Positions 24,501-35,906 of a stretch of 64,000 nt of DNA are shown here, piece by piece. The notes beneath the pieces were generated by a model. The model was not told where the DNA came from. It did no database searches and worked only from the letters and a program-made list of their open reading frames with translations. The first letter of the stretch is position 1. The number at the start of each line of letters is the position of its first letter. The translations under genes were made by a program, and so were the position numbers. Origin of the DNA: Hsuehochloa calcarea (lineage: Eukaryota; Streptophyta; Magnoliopsida; Poales; Poaceae); the NCBI GenBank assembly GCA_036346395.1, contig CM070594.1, positions 55,661,519 through 55,725,518 on the forward strand. Direction: 5' to 3'.

Positions 24501-25955
24501 TTTTTGCTGTATCTGTTTCAGTTTTAGATTTACCTCTATATTGTCGACCCCAAATTCCTTCCTCCAACTAAACATTTCCGACCACATATGCTTTGCTTTC
24601 TCAATATCAAATTTCCGTGGGTAGTTCTTTATAACTTCATGTAATTCGGTGTAGTTGAATTGCTAAAATGCCAAGTGTCAGATTTTAGAAGTTACACAAT
24701 GCAAAAATAACACCACCTATTTTTTGCTGTATCTGTTTCAGTTTTAGATTTACCTCTATATTGTCGACCCCAAATTCCTTCCTCCAACTAAACATTTCCG
24801 ACCACATATGCTTTGCTTTCTCAATATCAAATTTCCGTGCTTTCAAGAATCTACATATGGAAGGCATACGAATAAATTTTATACAAAATAAGAAAATACT
24901 GGGTTTTCTTCTGAGCCTAACTTTTGAAGAAAGACATGATACCTAAAATATAACAGCAACAGGTTATTTATGGATCTTTATTCTGGAGATGGGGATAATC
25001 AACAGAAGAATAAACCCAAGTATGCTCTAAGATCAGCAGATGTGGTACCTCAACATCATGTGGTAATCGTCATGACGTTCTGGCAACAAGCTCTCATCAA
25101 GTAAGCACCGGCGGAATCTTTCAACAGTTTCCAGCTCTTGAACATCCCTTATGTCCTCTATGAAGACCACATGATTATCAATCTTCTTTTTCCTCTTCCT
25201 TCTTATGGAAAGCCTAAATTTATTCCCTGCGTTAATCGCTCTTTTCTTGAAGGAGCCTATTTTAGCCTTCTTGTCTCCTTCTGAGTGGTCTTCATCAGAT
25301 TTGCACCCTCTCTTTTCATCATCGTGCGCAAAGCCCTCAAAACCTGCACCCGCAATATCATTTTAATGTCCCTTCTCTAAATCAGAAGGGAACTGGTAAT
25401 CGCCACCGTCGAAATAATAATCATCAGGTGAACTAAGCACTTAGTCATGCTTCCCAATGAACTAAAAATCAGCGTGTTCGAAAAACTAAGAGGTGTAATC
25501 GTAATTCATAAGTACAAAATCAGCGTGTTCGAAAAACTAAGAGGTTAATCGTAATTCATAAGTACTACTAGTACTAGACTACTGGTATTAAAATTTCAAC
25601 ACTGCCCACAACAGAAAGGCCATCGCATTTAGCCAAAGAATCTCAGCGCTCTAAATCCCCAGAGTTAATTTTAACTATACGGATTGTTTGGAGTGAATGA
25701 ACATGTTCTGTACTGCAACTAATGAACCCCCCAGAAGCAATCTTACTGCAGCCACAACTTTCGTGCAAACCATGTAAGTCCCGGTACCGAATCGATGAGC
25801 GAAAAACATATAGACACGCACTTGCAACTTGTCACAACATCGAAGAAATAAGAAAGGGCAACGCGTAAAGGAAATCGTCAAGAACATGCAGTCGAGGGAA
25901 GAAGCAACATTTGGCACTCACAGGGCCTCGCGAACCGGTCGATGGGCCCCGACAT
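21525..25955 (-). CDS. SEC14-like PI/PC transfer protein with nodulin-like C-terminus
   Basis: Family role: SEC14/CRAL-TRIO proteins exchange phosphatidylinositol and phosphatidylcholine and prime phosphoinositide synthesis at membranes. Exons I can place on the minus strand: 25922-25955 (start [11 protein letters not shown]), 25049-25343 (basic [11 protein letters not shown] region, then CRAL-TRIO N), 24754-24850, 24534-24662 (extra chimeric exon), 24176-24442 (lipid-binding lobe, [13 protein letters not shown]), 24005-24082, 23710-23811 ([13 protein letters not shown]), 23563-23612, 23385-23484 ([11 protein letters not shown]), 23206-23304, about 23004-23113, about 22560-22681, 21928-22321 (hydrophobic segment and coiled coil), 21525-21680 (stop). 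Nearly all have GT-AG borders with matching phase. Exceptions are a GC donor after 23004, an unmatched phase between 23206 and 23113, and an unresolved end near 22560. Predicted length is about 630-680 residues, near the family norm. The start matches plant SFH proteins. Confidence 0.9.
24397..24836 (-). repeat. 220-bp tandem duplication spanning two exons
   Basis: Copies lie at about 24397-24616 and 24617-24836, offset exactly 220 bp, with GTGG microhomology at the joints. Each copy holds the end of the exon before the intron, the whole intron and the start of the next exon. About 165 bp are identical between copies, while the roughly 50 bp at the left end of each copy (24401-24452 against 24621-24672) contain four differences. 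Confidence 0.95.
24534..24662 (-). other. Predicted chimeric exon (43 codons, in frame)
   Basis: On the minus strand the duplication creates a stretch with an AG acceptor before 24662 (TTTTAG|CAATTC) and the original GT donor after 24534 (ATAGAG|GTAAAT). It is exactly 129 bp, starts and ends in phase 0, and encodes [13 protein letters not shown] fused directly to [15 protein letters not shown]. Inclusion would repeat one helix of the CRAL-TRIO N region and part of the next segment. Skipping restores the normal protein. Whether it is spliced in is unknown. Confidence 0.75.
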
Positions 25956-26300
25956 TGCCCGGCCTTCCTCCCAACCCGAGCACGATTCCTCCGGAAAATT
26001 ACAATCCCCAAGCCTCGATATCCCCTCAAGGCCTCAAGAACAAGGTTTCCGATGGAGGGATACACGAATACGAGTGAATAATATGGTGGCTTTGATTGGG
26101 TTTTTGTTTTTTATTGTTAGATTGTTTTGATACTTTTTTTTGGGGGATAGGGGAAAAGAAGCTTCTGCTTTTCCTTTCATCGGTGGAGGACCCGGGTCGC
26201 GCGTCCTCTCGGTAATTTCATACTGCTACATTATTATAACATTAGTGTCGTAACATTAGTTCACAGTCTTTAATAATAAAAAAAGCAAAAACAATGTAGA
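25956..26300 (-). promoter_or_regulatory. 5' flank / promoter region of the SEC14 gene
   Basis: About 345 bp separate the start codon from the truncated LTR element. No certain TATA box was seen. The sequence turns T-rich on the plus strand near 26095-26145 (A-rich in gene orientation). The gene's promoter must be compact or extend into the transposon. Confidence 0.4.
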
Positions 26301-27749
26301 GGCCTTTTCTTACAATTATGGATAAAATCAATCTAAATGATAACCTTCTTAAGTAATAGATGATATTCCTAACTACTAGATAACATTTTAATTAATAAAT
26401 AACCTTCCTAATTAACTAATCCATATATAAGAAAACTAATCAACTATTTAGGAAATAGATCTTCTTAATTAACTAATAGATAATCTTCCTAACTAATAAA
26501 AAACCTTCCTGAATAACTAATCCCGACGCTACAGTATCGAGTACTGTTCACGTATATAAATAGTAATTCCAACACATAATAACTTCTCCGCTCCTTGACA
26601 AGCAGCTCGTCCTCGGGCTGTGGCGGCGGCCATGGCTGCAACCCTTGGAAGCCCCACGTCAATGAAGTATAGCGCTTTTGAGTTCTGACTCCCTATCATG
26701 CTAGAGTATGTTGACGCCTCGAAGATTGCCGTCTCCACACGATTGAAGTGGAAGTCCGGCTGTTGATACGATCCATCATACCGGCACAAGTGCCAACCCA
26801 CCCTTTGATAGGGTTTCACCATGGGAACCTCCAGTGTTCCCTTGGATGGTTTCGTAGCTGCTAGAGCTCCAGGCTGCAATGCTGCCGTCGCGCCTTGGTG
26901 CTCCGCCGCCTTAGCCTGATGAGTCATCGCCTCGCCTTGGAGCTCCGTCGCAGTTGACCATCTCCTAGTATGGCGGCGATAGTCACAGGGGCTGCTCTGA
27001 GCAAGCCATCGCCCGGTGCGGCAATGATCGCTGCGGGGGCTACGCCGAGCAAGCCATCGCTTGGTGTGACGGTCCTGGTTTGCCTACCTCGATCATCTCC
27101 ACGCGCGCCAATCGCGCGTTATGGTCTTCCAATCGATTGTTGATGGTGACAAACTGAGTGTTGTGGTTGTCTTGCATCAGGAGCATGACGTCGCACCGAG
27201 CGATGAGTTGCGCGAACATTGCGGACGTGTCTTGAGGGTCGGAACCACCGTTGCTTGACATGATCAATGCAACGATTGGCTCTGATACCAATTGTAGTAT
27301 ACCTGGTACATTACAAGGGATAAACACCGTGGAAAGGAGACCGATAGCGATGCTTAGAGGTAGAACGACGCTTACAGGAGAGGGCGCCTTGCTGGGGTAG
27401 AAAGGATGTAGACTAGGAGATGAACTTGAGAGCCTGGAGACTAATTTATATTATTGCTTACCCCAATGATTACAATAGACATCTTTATATAAAGGACTCT
27501 TCTAATAATTATAGATAAAATCAGTCTAAATGATAATCGTCCTAAGTAATAGATGGCATTTCTAACTACTACATAACATTTCTAACTAATAGATAACCTT
27601 CCTAATTAACTAATCCATATATAAGGAAACTAATCAATTATTTAGGGAAATAGATCTTCTTAATTAACTAATAGAAAACCTTCCTAATTAACTAATCCCG
27701 ATGCTACAGTACTGAGTATTATTTACACATGTGAATAGTAATTCCAACA
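26301..27749 (-). mobile_element. Short LTR retroelement, 3' LTR truncated
   Basis: The right (5') LTR is 27293-27749 (457 bp), reading TGTTGGAATTAC...ATACTACA on the minus strand, followed inside by primer site TTGGTATCAGAGCC (27279-27292). The left (3') LTR, about 26301-26574, matches it from the TGTTGGAATT end but lacks about 190 bp at its far end. The internal region is only about 720 bp (26575-27292), with gag-like remnants and no pol, so the element is non-autonomous. No target duplication can be scored because of the truncation. Confidence 0.75.
26529..27258 (-). pseudogene. gag-like remnant of the short LTR element
   Basis: Starting near 27258 on the minus strand the frame reads MSSNGGSDPQDTSAMFAQL and then an Arg/Glu-rich coiled stretch (NRLEDHNARLARVEM), typical of the N-terminus of plant gypsy gag proteins. 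A stop near 27040 and a frame change follow. The second ORF (26927 to 26529) shows no capsid or zinc-knuckle motif I can name and runs into the left LTR. Confidence 0.5.
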
Positions 27750-27869
27750 CATAATATTTTAATTGAGCAAAACCAAATTAATTTACAATTCCGAATAAAA
27801 CTCGATTTTAACCAAAAGAATTTTTAAAACCGCTTATTCACCTCTCATCCTCGAGTCGGTCTCCTCAAT
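27750..27869 (+). mobile_element. 3' end of a family A-like LTR
   Basis: GAATTTTTAAAACCGCTTAT and the following TCGGTCTCCTCAATCTTA closely resemble the last 50 bp of the family A solo LTR (ends 4228). Only about 120 bp remain between the short LTR element and LINE sequence. Confidence 0.6.
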
Positions 27870-28798
27870 CTTACGGGTGATTCTAGTGGAATTTGTGGAG
27901 TGTAAGCAGCCATCCGAGATGGAATTCTGGAAACTGCCAATCTGGGTGTGTATCTTGAATCTCCCCTTTAATTTGGTGAATGAGAAATGGGGAAAGGTGA
28001 TAGCGAATCAGACAGGGAAGGTGATTCAGGGGAAACAGATGACCAAGGCAAAGCTTTGGGGTCAATTCCTCCCAGCAAGATTGGAAATAGATGTAGCCAA
28101 ACCCCTCCTTCGAGGTATTACCATGGCCTCTGCTAGTCTGCTAGGAGAGGGAGCACAGACTGGTATGACATTCAATTTGAAGAGTTGCCGTACTTTTTTA
28201 TCTCTCTTGTGGGCTGCTGGGACATTCACAGCTAGATTGCCCAACGCCGGCAGACCGTGACGCTAATGGTCTCTTGCCCTACAGTGATAAATTGTGAGTT
28301 GCTGATGAGAAGAAAAAGAAGGTGCAGGGATCTTCTTCGGGAAGTCAGCGGTCAGATAAATCCTCTCGTTCGAGCTCAAACGGATCTGGAGTAAGATCCT
28401 ATCAAAGGGATTCAGTGGGGAAGGAGTTATAAGAAAATGAGGAGTTTACTTCTCCGCTCAAAAAAGAAGTCTAGAAGAAGAAAGCAGTTGTTCTTAAACT
28501 CTTATTCCTCTAGTGGTGACGTGAACGCCTCCCAGAGAGGCAGTATGGGTAAGGGGCGTACAATCTACAAAAGGTTGGTTCTCGACGTGGAGGAGCATTC
28601 TCGCTTAAAAAGTTCAGAGCTATGTGAACTAACAGCAGGACTGATGGTGCTGTATGAAGATGCCCAACATGGGAGGAAGAGAAAAGGTCTGGTTGATGTA
28701 CCTGTACAAACTCTCGAGGAAGTTCGTGAAACAAAGGCGTCTAAACCATCTAATGTTGCGTCGGCGGAGGCTGCGGAGCAGCCCTTGCCGGAGCCATG
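27870..28798 (+). pseudogene. LINE ORF1 remnant (DUF4283-type)
   Basis: From 27877 the frame reads MILVEFVECKQPSEMEFWKL then PIWVCILNLPFNLVNEKWG and GKVIQGKQM, the layout of the DUF4283 nucleic-acid-binding domain in ORF1 of plant non-LTR retrotransposons. A stop lies at 28258. A Ser/Lys/Arg-rich linker follows, and a second open stretch (28437-28798, 120 codons) is rich in charged residues. No zinc knuckle is visible. The orientation matches the endonuclease fragment downstream, so both probably come from one element. Confidence 0.7.
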
Positions 28799-29290
28799 AG
28801 ATTCTTAAGCTGCAACTGCTAGGACTCGGGAAGTTCGAGGCAGTTAAATTTTATGATATATTCTACTAATAGTATACGATAGTTGTATAAATTAAATATG
28901 ATCATAGATTTATTAAGTGCATAATAGACTTTTATTTTTATTTTTATTTATAATATTTCATGAAGATATTATGGACTTTTCCGACTAGGATTTAAAATAT
29001 TACTCTTGTGTCATGCGATCCCATATGAGTAATTATAATTTTACTTCTCTTGAAATTCTACTACTCATACTACCAGTTGTAGTATAACTAAATCCTAACT
29101 AATATAAACTATTTAATTAAAAATACAGACAATTTGTATTAAATTAAATGTACCGTAGAAAGCTCTCGTTACACGGTGAAGCAACAAATTGCATCGCTGG
29201 TTTTCGCGACGGAAACAAAAATCAGCAGAAAACGTGTGGAGCGGCTGAACTATTCCCTTGGTATGTACGGATACTTTGTGGTGAATAGTG
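28799..29290. other. AT-rich gap inside the LINE remnant
   Basis: About 490 bp without coding signal. It is AT-rich up to 29160. It either replaced the ORF1-ORF2 junction or is a small insertion; I found no terminal repeats. Confidence 0.4.
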
Positions 29291-29765
29291 ATGGATTGAG
29301 TGGGGGGTAAAGGCCTCTTTTGGTCGACGGACGTTGATGTTGTGTTGCTGCATTTTTACAAGTCTCGTATCGACATGTGGGTGAAAACTAAAGACGGAGA
29401 TGATAGACCCAGGCGTTTCACAGGGTTTTACGGAGAGCCCCCAAAGAGAGAATCGCCGGTTCAGCTGGCGTTTATTGAGGAACACTGCCACCCAATTCCC
29501 AATGCCATGGCTCTGCATAGGAGACTTCAATGAAGTTCTTATCAGTTCTGAATATTTTAGTGCGGGTGAAAGAGCTCATTGGCAAAAATAGGCTGGCGTT
29601 TATTGAGGAACCCTGCCACCCAATTCCAAATGCCATGGCTCTGCATAGGAGACTTCAATGAAGTTCTTATCAGTTCTGAACATTTTAGCGCGGGTGAGAG
29701 CTCATTGGCAAAAATAGATGCTTTTCGGGAGGCGGTCCAGAATAGCCGCTGCAGGACTTCGGATC
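29291..29765 (+). pseudogene. LINE endonuclease (APE-type) fragment
   Basis: The translation shows FWSTDVDVVLLHFYKSRIDM, then a WLCIGDFNEVL motif of the APE-like endonuclease of plant LINEs. The GDFNE block carries the catalytic Asp/Asn pair. Family role: nicking target DNA to prime reverse transcription. A 128-bp duplication repeats the motif and shifts the frame. No reverse transcriptase follows; the sequence ends near the copia LTR remnant at 29790. It is a dead 5' part of ORF2. Confidence 0.75.
29464..29717 (+). repeat. Tandem duplication (128/126 bp) in LINE endonuclease
   Basis: Copy 1 is 29464-29591 and copy 2 is 29592-29717. Both run from GCTGGCGTTTATTGAGGAAC to GGCAAAAATAG and include the WLCIGDFNEVL codons. 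They differ by a few substitutions and a small deletion. The unit is not a multiple of three. Confidence 0.9.
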
Positions 29766-29789
29766 CAGTGGTGTTCCTTTTGTTTAAGT

Positions 29790-29915
29790 TTCAGGAATAA
29801 TGCGTGGATCTAGTAGGATCCACATATATTTTATTTATAGTTTCAAAACAGAGTCTAAAACAGAGTTCGAATCTCATGCAACGAGTTACTTGGATCTAAC
29901 ATAAACTCTCCAACA
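29790..29915 (-). mobile_element. Truncated 3' LTR of the split copia
   Basis: On the minus strand the polypurine run CGAGGGGAAG (29917-29926) is followed at 29915 by TGTTGGAGAGTTTATG, a typical LTR start. It then fades into LINE-flank sequence near 29790. Confidence 0.7.
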
Positions 29916-30003
29916 CTTCCCCTCGAGATAGACCAAAGATATCAATCATGTCCATCTTGTTATATATTGTATAACCCTCACTAGTACCTAACCCTTTAGT
30001 AAA

Positions 30004-31264
30004 TCAGTCAGTCAACTGTTCACCAGACTTGACATACTTCAACTTCAATATTCTACTATCGAGTTTTTCCTTAATGAAGAATCTATCAATCTCAATGTGC
30101 TTGGTACGATCATGATGAACTGGGTTGTTAGCAATGTTGATTGTAGATTTATTGTCACAATGCAACACCAAGAGATTATTCCTCCATATTCGAAGCTCGG
30201 ACAATAAACCCTTCATCCATATTATCTCACTCACACTCAACACTATTGCTTTGTACTCTGCCTCTGTAGTAGACTGAGCCACAACCTCCTGCATCTTGCT
30301 TATCCATGACATAAGGTTACCTCTCACAAAGATATAATATCCAGAGGTAGACCTCCTCTCATCCACACTGCTTGCCTAATCAGCATCGCAATATCCTTCT
30401 ACATTCAGATGTTGATTTTTCTTGAACCAAAGGCCTTTCCCAGGGCTATTCTTCAAATACCGTAGGATTCGATAAACAACATCCGTGTATCCTGTTCTAG
30501 GATCATGCATGTATCGACTAACTACACTCACTACATATGAAATATCAGGTCTTGTATGACACAAATAGATGAGACACCCAATAAGCCTTTGATAAGCTTC
30601 CTTGTCAACTGGATCTCCCAACTCAGCACATAACTTGTGATTCCTATCAATAGATGAAGCAATAGGGCGACACCCAAGCATACCTGTTTCTGCCAGCAGA
30701 TTAAGGACATACTTCCTCTGGGAGAGAACTATACCATTCAAAGAACGAGTAATCTCAATCCCAAGAAAATATCAAAGAGGTCCAAGATCTTTCACCTAAA
30801 ATGTCTCTCCTAGTTTCTCCTTCAAGAACTTGATTTCTTCGGCATCATCTCCAGTAATCACAATATCATCAACATAGACTGCTAATATGGTGATATATGA
30901 TCATCTATGCTTATAAAACACAGTATGATCTCCATTGCATTGAGAATAGCCCATACTACAGACTGCACGTCTGAATCTATCAAACCATGCCCTTGGAGAC
31001 TGCTTCAGACCGTATAAAGACTTTTTGAGTTTACACATTTTCCTCTTAGTCTGCCTATTCTTATAGCCTGGAGAAATCTCCATGTATACCTCCTCTTGTA
31101 AATCACCATGTAGAAAAGCATTCTTCACATCCAACTGATGTCGAGGCCATCCGAAGTTAGTTGCACAGGAAATCAACGTTCTTACCGTGCTCATCTTCAC
31201 CACTGGTGCAAAGGTCTCATCATAGTCTATCTCATATGTTTGACTATAACCTTTTGCAACCAAC
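30004..31264 (-). pseudogene. Copia reverse transcriptase and RNase H (broken)
   Basis: Visible motifs in order on the minus strand: KMSTVRTLISCA and QLDVKNAFLHGDLQEEVYME (RT), SLYGLKQSPRAWFDR, VYVDDIVITGD (catalytic YVDD, about 30870), GCLIYLCHTRPDISY, then RNase H with YCDAD and RRSTSGYYIFV, STTEAEYKA and CDNKSTINIANNP. At least three in-frame stops occur (near 30793, 30768 and 30376), each explainable by one substitution. The 5' side is cut by the gypsy insertion at 31264 and continues at 43235. It is not expected to be active. Confidence 0.9.
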
Positions 31265-34200
31265 TGTCGGGACCCAAATATGCAAATCTGGACCCTCTGT
31301 GTATTCTGCACTAGTCCAGGATCACGCTAGTGCACACAGTGTCAACATTGATGAAATATCACATCCATACAACGAATATAAGAATAAACGAGTACATTTA
31401 AATAACAAATAACTGTTGGGACCTTACGGTCGAGTTTTACATTTATTAAGCCATGCAAGGCTGACAATAAAGAAATAAAGCTGCGTGAAGCGAAATAAAC
31501 TCGGTGGCTCCCATCAATTTACCACGAGCAAATGGCGGGATCAAGACCCTAACGCTCAACCTTCGTAGAATTCCTCTTCAAAAGCAAAGACGACTCCTCC
31601 ATACATTGATTTGCTTAGCAAGAGTGAGTACACACCGTACTCGCAAGTCATACCACGAATGCATTTATACATGATGGCTTATTCCAAAGGAATGGCTTCT
31701 GTGGTTATTTTGCAAAAATGCAACATTTGCAATTGAATACAAATAATAGATTGAAAGCGTAATTCAAAACAAATAGACAATAATAAGTTAACAATTGATT
31801 TCACAAAGGACACACAGTCTAATCAAGTTCTTTCACACAGCTGAACAAGTTATCTCACACAGCTGACCCTTCCCATTTGTTTTATAAAAATCTACCCCTC
31901 GTGTGAAATTCCGAGCATGTCCATAGCAGAGGACGCGGCTATTCGAATAGATTGGTTTAAACACTCTGCAGAGGTTGTACACTTTACCCACACGATGAAA
32001 CCAACGGATCGAGTTGATCACAACAAAACCTTTCGAGACTTCATCTCAAACAATGACACTCTGGTGTGCTTTATGCCGTCAATTTGTACACACGACCCTT
32101 GGAACGACACACACCATTGGGCGAGGATGCAATGAACCGTCCCGCGATGTGACATATCACACCTCCACCCATCACATAGCTTAAATACAACCTGAGTTGT
32201 CAATGTCAAGACTCCATAACTTACTAAGTCAGGCCCAGCCCATACTAGGCATGTGGTCGTACAGTAAGGCCCAGTTCAATGGCGCACAAAGTTAAGTCCT
32301 TAATTGACTAAGGCAAGACTTCCAGTTTTTCCCACATCACAAAGTTTATATCACACAGATCCACCATTCACACAGAATCCACCACTTGCCTCAGTCTAAA
32401 TCTTTTTCCACCCTGTTGATTAAGTGCAACACATGCCACCAACGAGTAATAGCACCACAGACACACAGATTCATCACACGTTCCATAATCACTTATTCAA
32501 GTTCATAATTACAACTCTCACATGAAATGATGACTCGTGGCATGGCTAAGCAGTCTAATCGTATCTAACCAACCCACGTTGGTGCTACGATAATACCAAC
32601 TACTAATTAATCAACCTAGGGTGACAAAAGATCATGGCATACAATAGACAAGGTGGCATAACAATTTGGATTAATAACTACACCCAAAAGCATTTAAATA
32701 AATACTTGAAATAGAATGCAATACATTGAAACAAAGTATTTTGAAAACGGGTTCAAAATGATCAAAGGTATAACTTGCCTTGGAATAGATCTAGATATTG
32801 GTCCTGGTCTTGAGGTGCTCCTTCTTCTGAAAAATTCCCAAGTATCGACGTCTACTCGCATGACGAGACAAAAGAAACAAAACAAATAAATAACAGAGGC
32901 AAAACAAACTCCAAAAATTAAATAAAATTCATAAATAAATAGATCTGAATTTTATATAAATTTACAAATTTGAATGGGCTCAATTGGACTTGGATGCAAA
33001 AGATATGGGCTTTGGAAGATTGGAAAATCAATAAAACCCTAAATTAGATTTTCTCGAATTTCCGAATTAATTTTATAAAGGAAAATCGAATTATTGCGCA
33101 ATGCTTGCGTCACCGAGAATTTCGGAAAAGGAATTAAATTTAAAGAAAAAGCGACAGTGGGACCCATCGACCTCTCGACTCACGGTGGTGGGTTCACCGA
33201 GCCGAGAGTGAGTGGCGGTGGATGAGCCACGCGGCCCGGCGATGTGGCGGCCCACGCGGTGACACGCCAAAGATCGGGATGAGGTGGTGCACACGTGGGC
33301 GCCCACGGAGGCAAAACGACGGCGACACTCCGGCGACCACGGATCTGGCGGATGACGGCGACTTCGGTGGCGAGGTGCGCTCTGGACTCGGTCGCGACTG
33401 GCGATTACGGTGACGCGGTCGCTTCTTGCCGAGATGACCGTAGCGGCGGCGGCGACACGAGGAGCGCGAGGCGGTGCGGTGATGGCGGCGGCGAGGTAGG
33501 GCTTCCCGGGCAACGAGCGTCGCGCCTGGGGTTGCCCTTGGCGAGACGAACTTCGGGGTGGGCTCGGTGGCGGTGAAGCTCACCGGTGGTCGTGCAATCC
33601 GGCGAAGAGGCTCACGCGGTCTTGAGGTTGAAGCTTCGATTCCGTGGCGACGGCGATCTAGGGTTAGAGGTCGTAGGCGAAAGGCGGCGGAAGTGGATGC
33701 GATCCTCGTGACACGGCGCGGCTTTAAATAGGGCCGAAAACCCTAGAACCCATGTCGAGGATTTCGGCGGGCGCGAAGAATCGGAGCAAGTCCCGTCGGA
33801 GACGATGAACAAGAGTTTGGTGGGACCCACTTGTCGGGCAGCGGCTCGGACGAAGGGTGTGGCAAAGACGATGCCTCGGCGGTCCCACTTGACAGAGAGA
33901 GGCGAGGCGGCGCGCGCGCGAGCGGCGAACCGGACGACGGGATCAAAGGGCCGGGAGCGGCGGCGGGCGCAGCGCATGCGACGTCGCGATCGCGCTAAGG
34001 GACACGCGGCGGAGATCCAGCCGCTCAAGGCGGGAATGGGCTGCGGGAGTGGGCGAGGCGAGGAATAGTCTTTGAGCTTCGCCCGATCTTTATTCGAAGG
34101 ATTTAAAATATGTTTTTCTTTTAAATAAATCCAGAAAATGCAAATAGCAATTAGAAAATAGCAAATGACTTTGGAAAAATTCCAGAAAATTCTATAAAAT

Positions 34201-34391
34201 ATAACCAAGCATATAGAATCTAAATAAAATAGTTTTGACAATTGTTGATGTTGGGATTAAGCACATTAAATCAATTTGTCCTTAAAGTCCATATTAAGCT
34301 TTTTAAATTAATATTCAAATAATTCCAAATGATGAATTTTCTTGCTACCATTATTTAAAAGATTTTCAAGCTCAAAAATAGGGATGTTACA
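31265..34391 (-). repeat. 3' LTR of the gypsy element
   Basis: Length 3127 bp, colinear with 40082-43229. Very GC-rich at 33090-34070 (CGG-rich, dense CHG/CG sites), AT-rich elsewhere. Differences from the partner LTR are mostly small indels at CAG/CTG/CCGG sites. ORFs on both strands in the GC-rich part are not considered genes. Confidence 0.95.
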
Positions 34392-34410
34392 AACCTCCCC
34401 CTTAAACGAA
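34392..34410 (-). other. Polypurine tract of the gypsy element
   Basis: Reverse complement reads AAGGGGGAGGTTT directly against the LTR start, the plus-strand priming site for reverse transcription. Confidence 0.8.
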
Positions 34411-34505
34411 TCTCGTCCCGAGATTCCTGCTAGCTAGAGAAAAGGCTAGGGAACTCGGATTTCAACTCTTCTTCACGTTCCCACGTTGCTTCTCCTTCTG
34501 AGTGG

Positions 34506-35858
34506 TTACTCCACTGGACTTTGCAGAAACGAACAGTCTTGCTTCTGGTGCGGCGCTCTGCGACATCCAAAATACTGACAGGCTGCTCTTTGTACGTGAG
34601 ATCCTCCTTGATTCAATTGACTCCAGCGAGTGCGCTCTTCCGCACACGAAGACACTTCTTGGTGAGAGACATGAAAGACATCATGCACTCGCTAACGATC
34701 GTGGTAGCTCAAGCTGAGTACGCAACTTCTCCACGGCGTTCCAAAATCTTGAATGGACCCACATACCTTGGAGCAAGCTTCCCTTTGGTGTGGAATCTCT
34801 TAACACCTCTGGCGGAGTAACTCGAAGATACACAAAATCCTCTGGTTCAAAGTCGAGGTCACGGCAGCGATTATCGGCATAACTCTTTTGCACGGATGGG
34901 CTATCTTTAACCTCTCTCGATCATAGCAACTTGTTCTTGACTTCTGAATAATATCGGCCCGAACACTACGTTCATTGTCTCGACCAATTCAACGGAGTTC
35001 TGCAGCCGCGACCGTCTGAGCTTCAAATGGTGACATTTGCAAACCGGCTTGATAATCTGTTGTTGTACGAGAATTTCGCATACGGCAAACTTTTATCCCA
35101 ACGGTAGCATTAGCTAAGGCACATGCTCTTAACATATCTTCTAATATCTGGTTGACTCTTTCATCTGTCCATCCATGCGTGGATGATAAGCGATCTTGAA
35201 ATTGAGATGAGTTCCTGGGCTTCATGTAGACTCGCCAAAAGCGAGAGGTGAATTGAGATCCTCGATCGACACTATCTTCTTAGGCACACCGTGCGGTAGC
35301 GATTTTGTCATATACAATTCCGCCAAGCGGTCTCTGAGTAAGTGGTTTTGACGGCAAGAAATGGGCAACCTTAGTCAAGCGATCCACTATTACCCAAATC
35401 GAATCATATCTGATTGAGTCTTGGGTAAACCGTAATAAAATCCATACCGATCTCTTCCCACTTCCATTACGGTATCTTGGCGGTTGTAGCAATCCTGCTG
35501 GTCTCTGATGTTCGGCCTTTACTTTCTGACACACGTCGCATAAGGCAACGAGCTCTGCGACGTCTCGCTTTAAGTTTGGCCACCAAAACTTATTCTTAAC
35601 ATCCTGATACATCTTAGTGCTTCCAGGGTGAATTGAATACTTTGAATCATGGGCTTCCTTCAGAATCAGCTGTCTTAATCCATCAATATCCGGTACACAG
35701 ATACGTCCATTGATCCACAGTATATCCCGATCATCTGTGGTAAAGTCTTTAAATTTTCCTTCTGACATCTTCTTCTTGAGATCAGCAAACTCAGAATCCT
35801 TAGGTTGAGCTTCACGAATCTGTTTCTCCAGAGTAGACTGTACTTCCAAATTGGCCAC
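34506..35858 (-). pseudogene. Gypsy integrase and C-terminal region (frameshifted)
   Basis: The N-terminal zinc-binding region is seen at 35858-35500 (EAHDSKYSIHPGSTKMYQDV, then CDVCQKVKAEH), followed by the start of the catalytic core (WVIVDRLTKVAHFLP, about 35380). Further on, 34893-34681 shows FEPEDFVYLRVTP and 34688 onwards MHDVFHVSH, the end of the integrase with the stretch that precedes the chromodomain-like tail in this clade. Frame changes break the core between 35280 and 34900. Given the error pattern described under findings, some breaks may not be real. Confidence 0.85.
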
Positions 35859-35906
35859 AAATCCTTCCGAACAACTTCTAGTCAGAGCTTCGGAATTCCT
35901 CCCAAG

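Noticed and set aside
33091..34241. Basic, Arg-rich ORFs up to 209 codons (both strands)
   Set aside because: They lie in the GC-rich part of a gypsy LTR and are not conserved in frame with the partner LTR (41930-42965).
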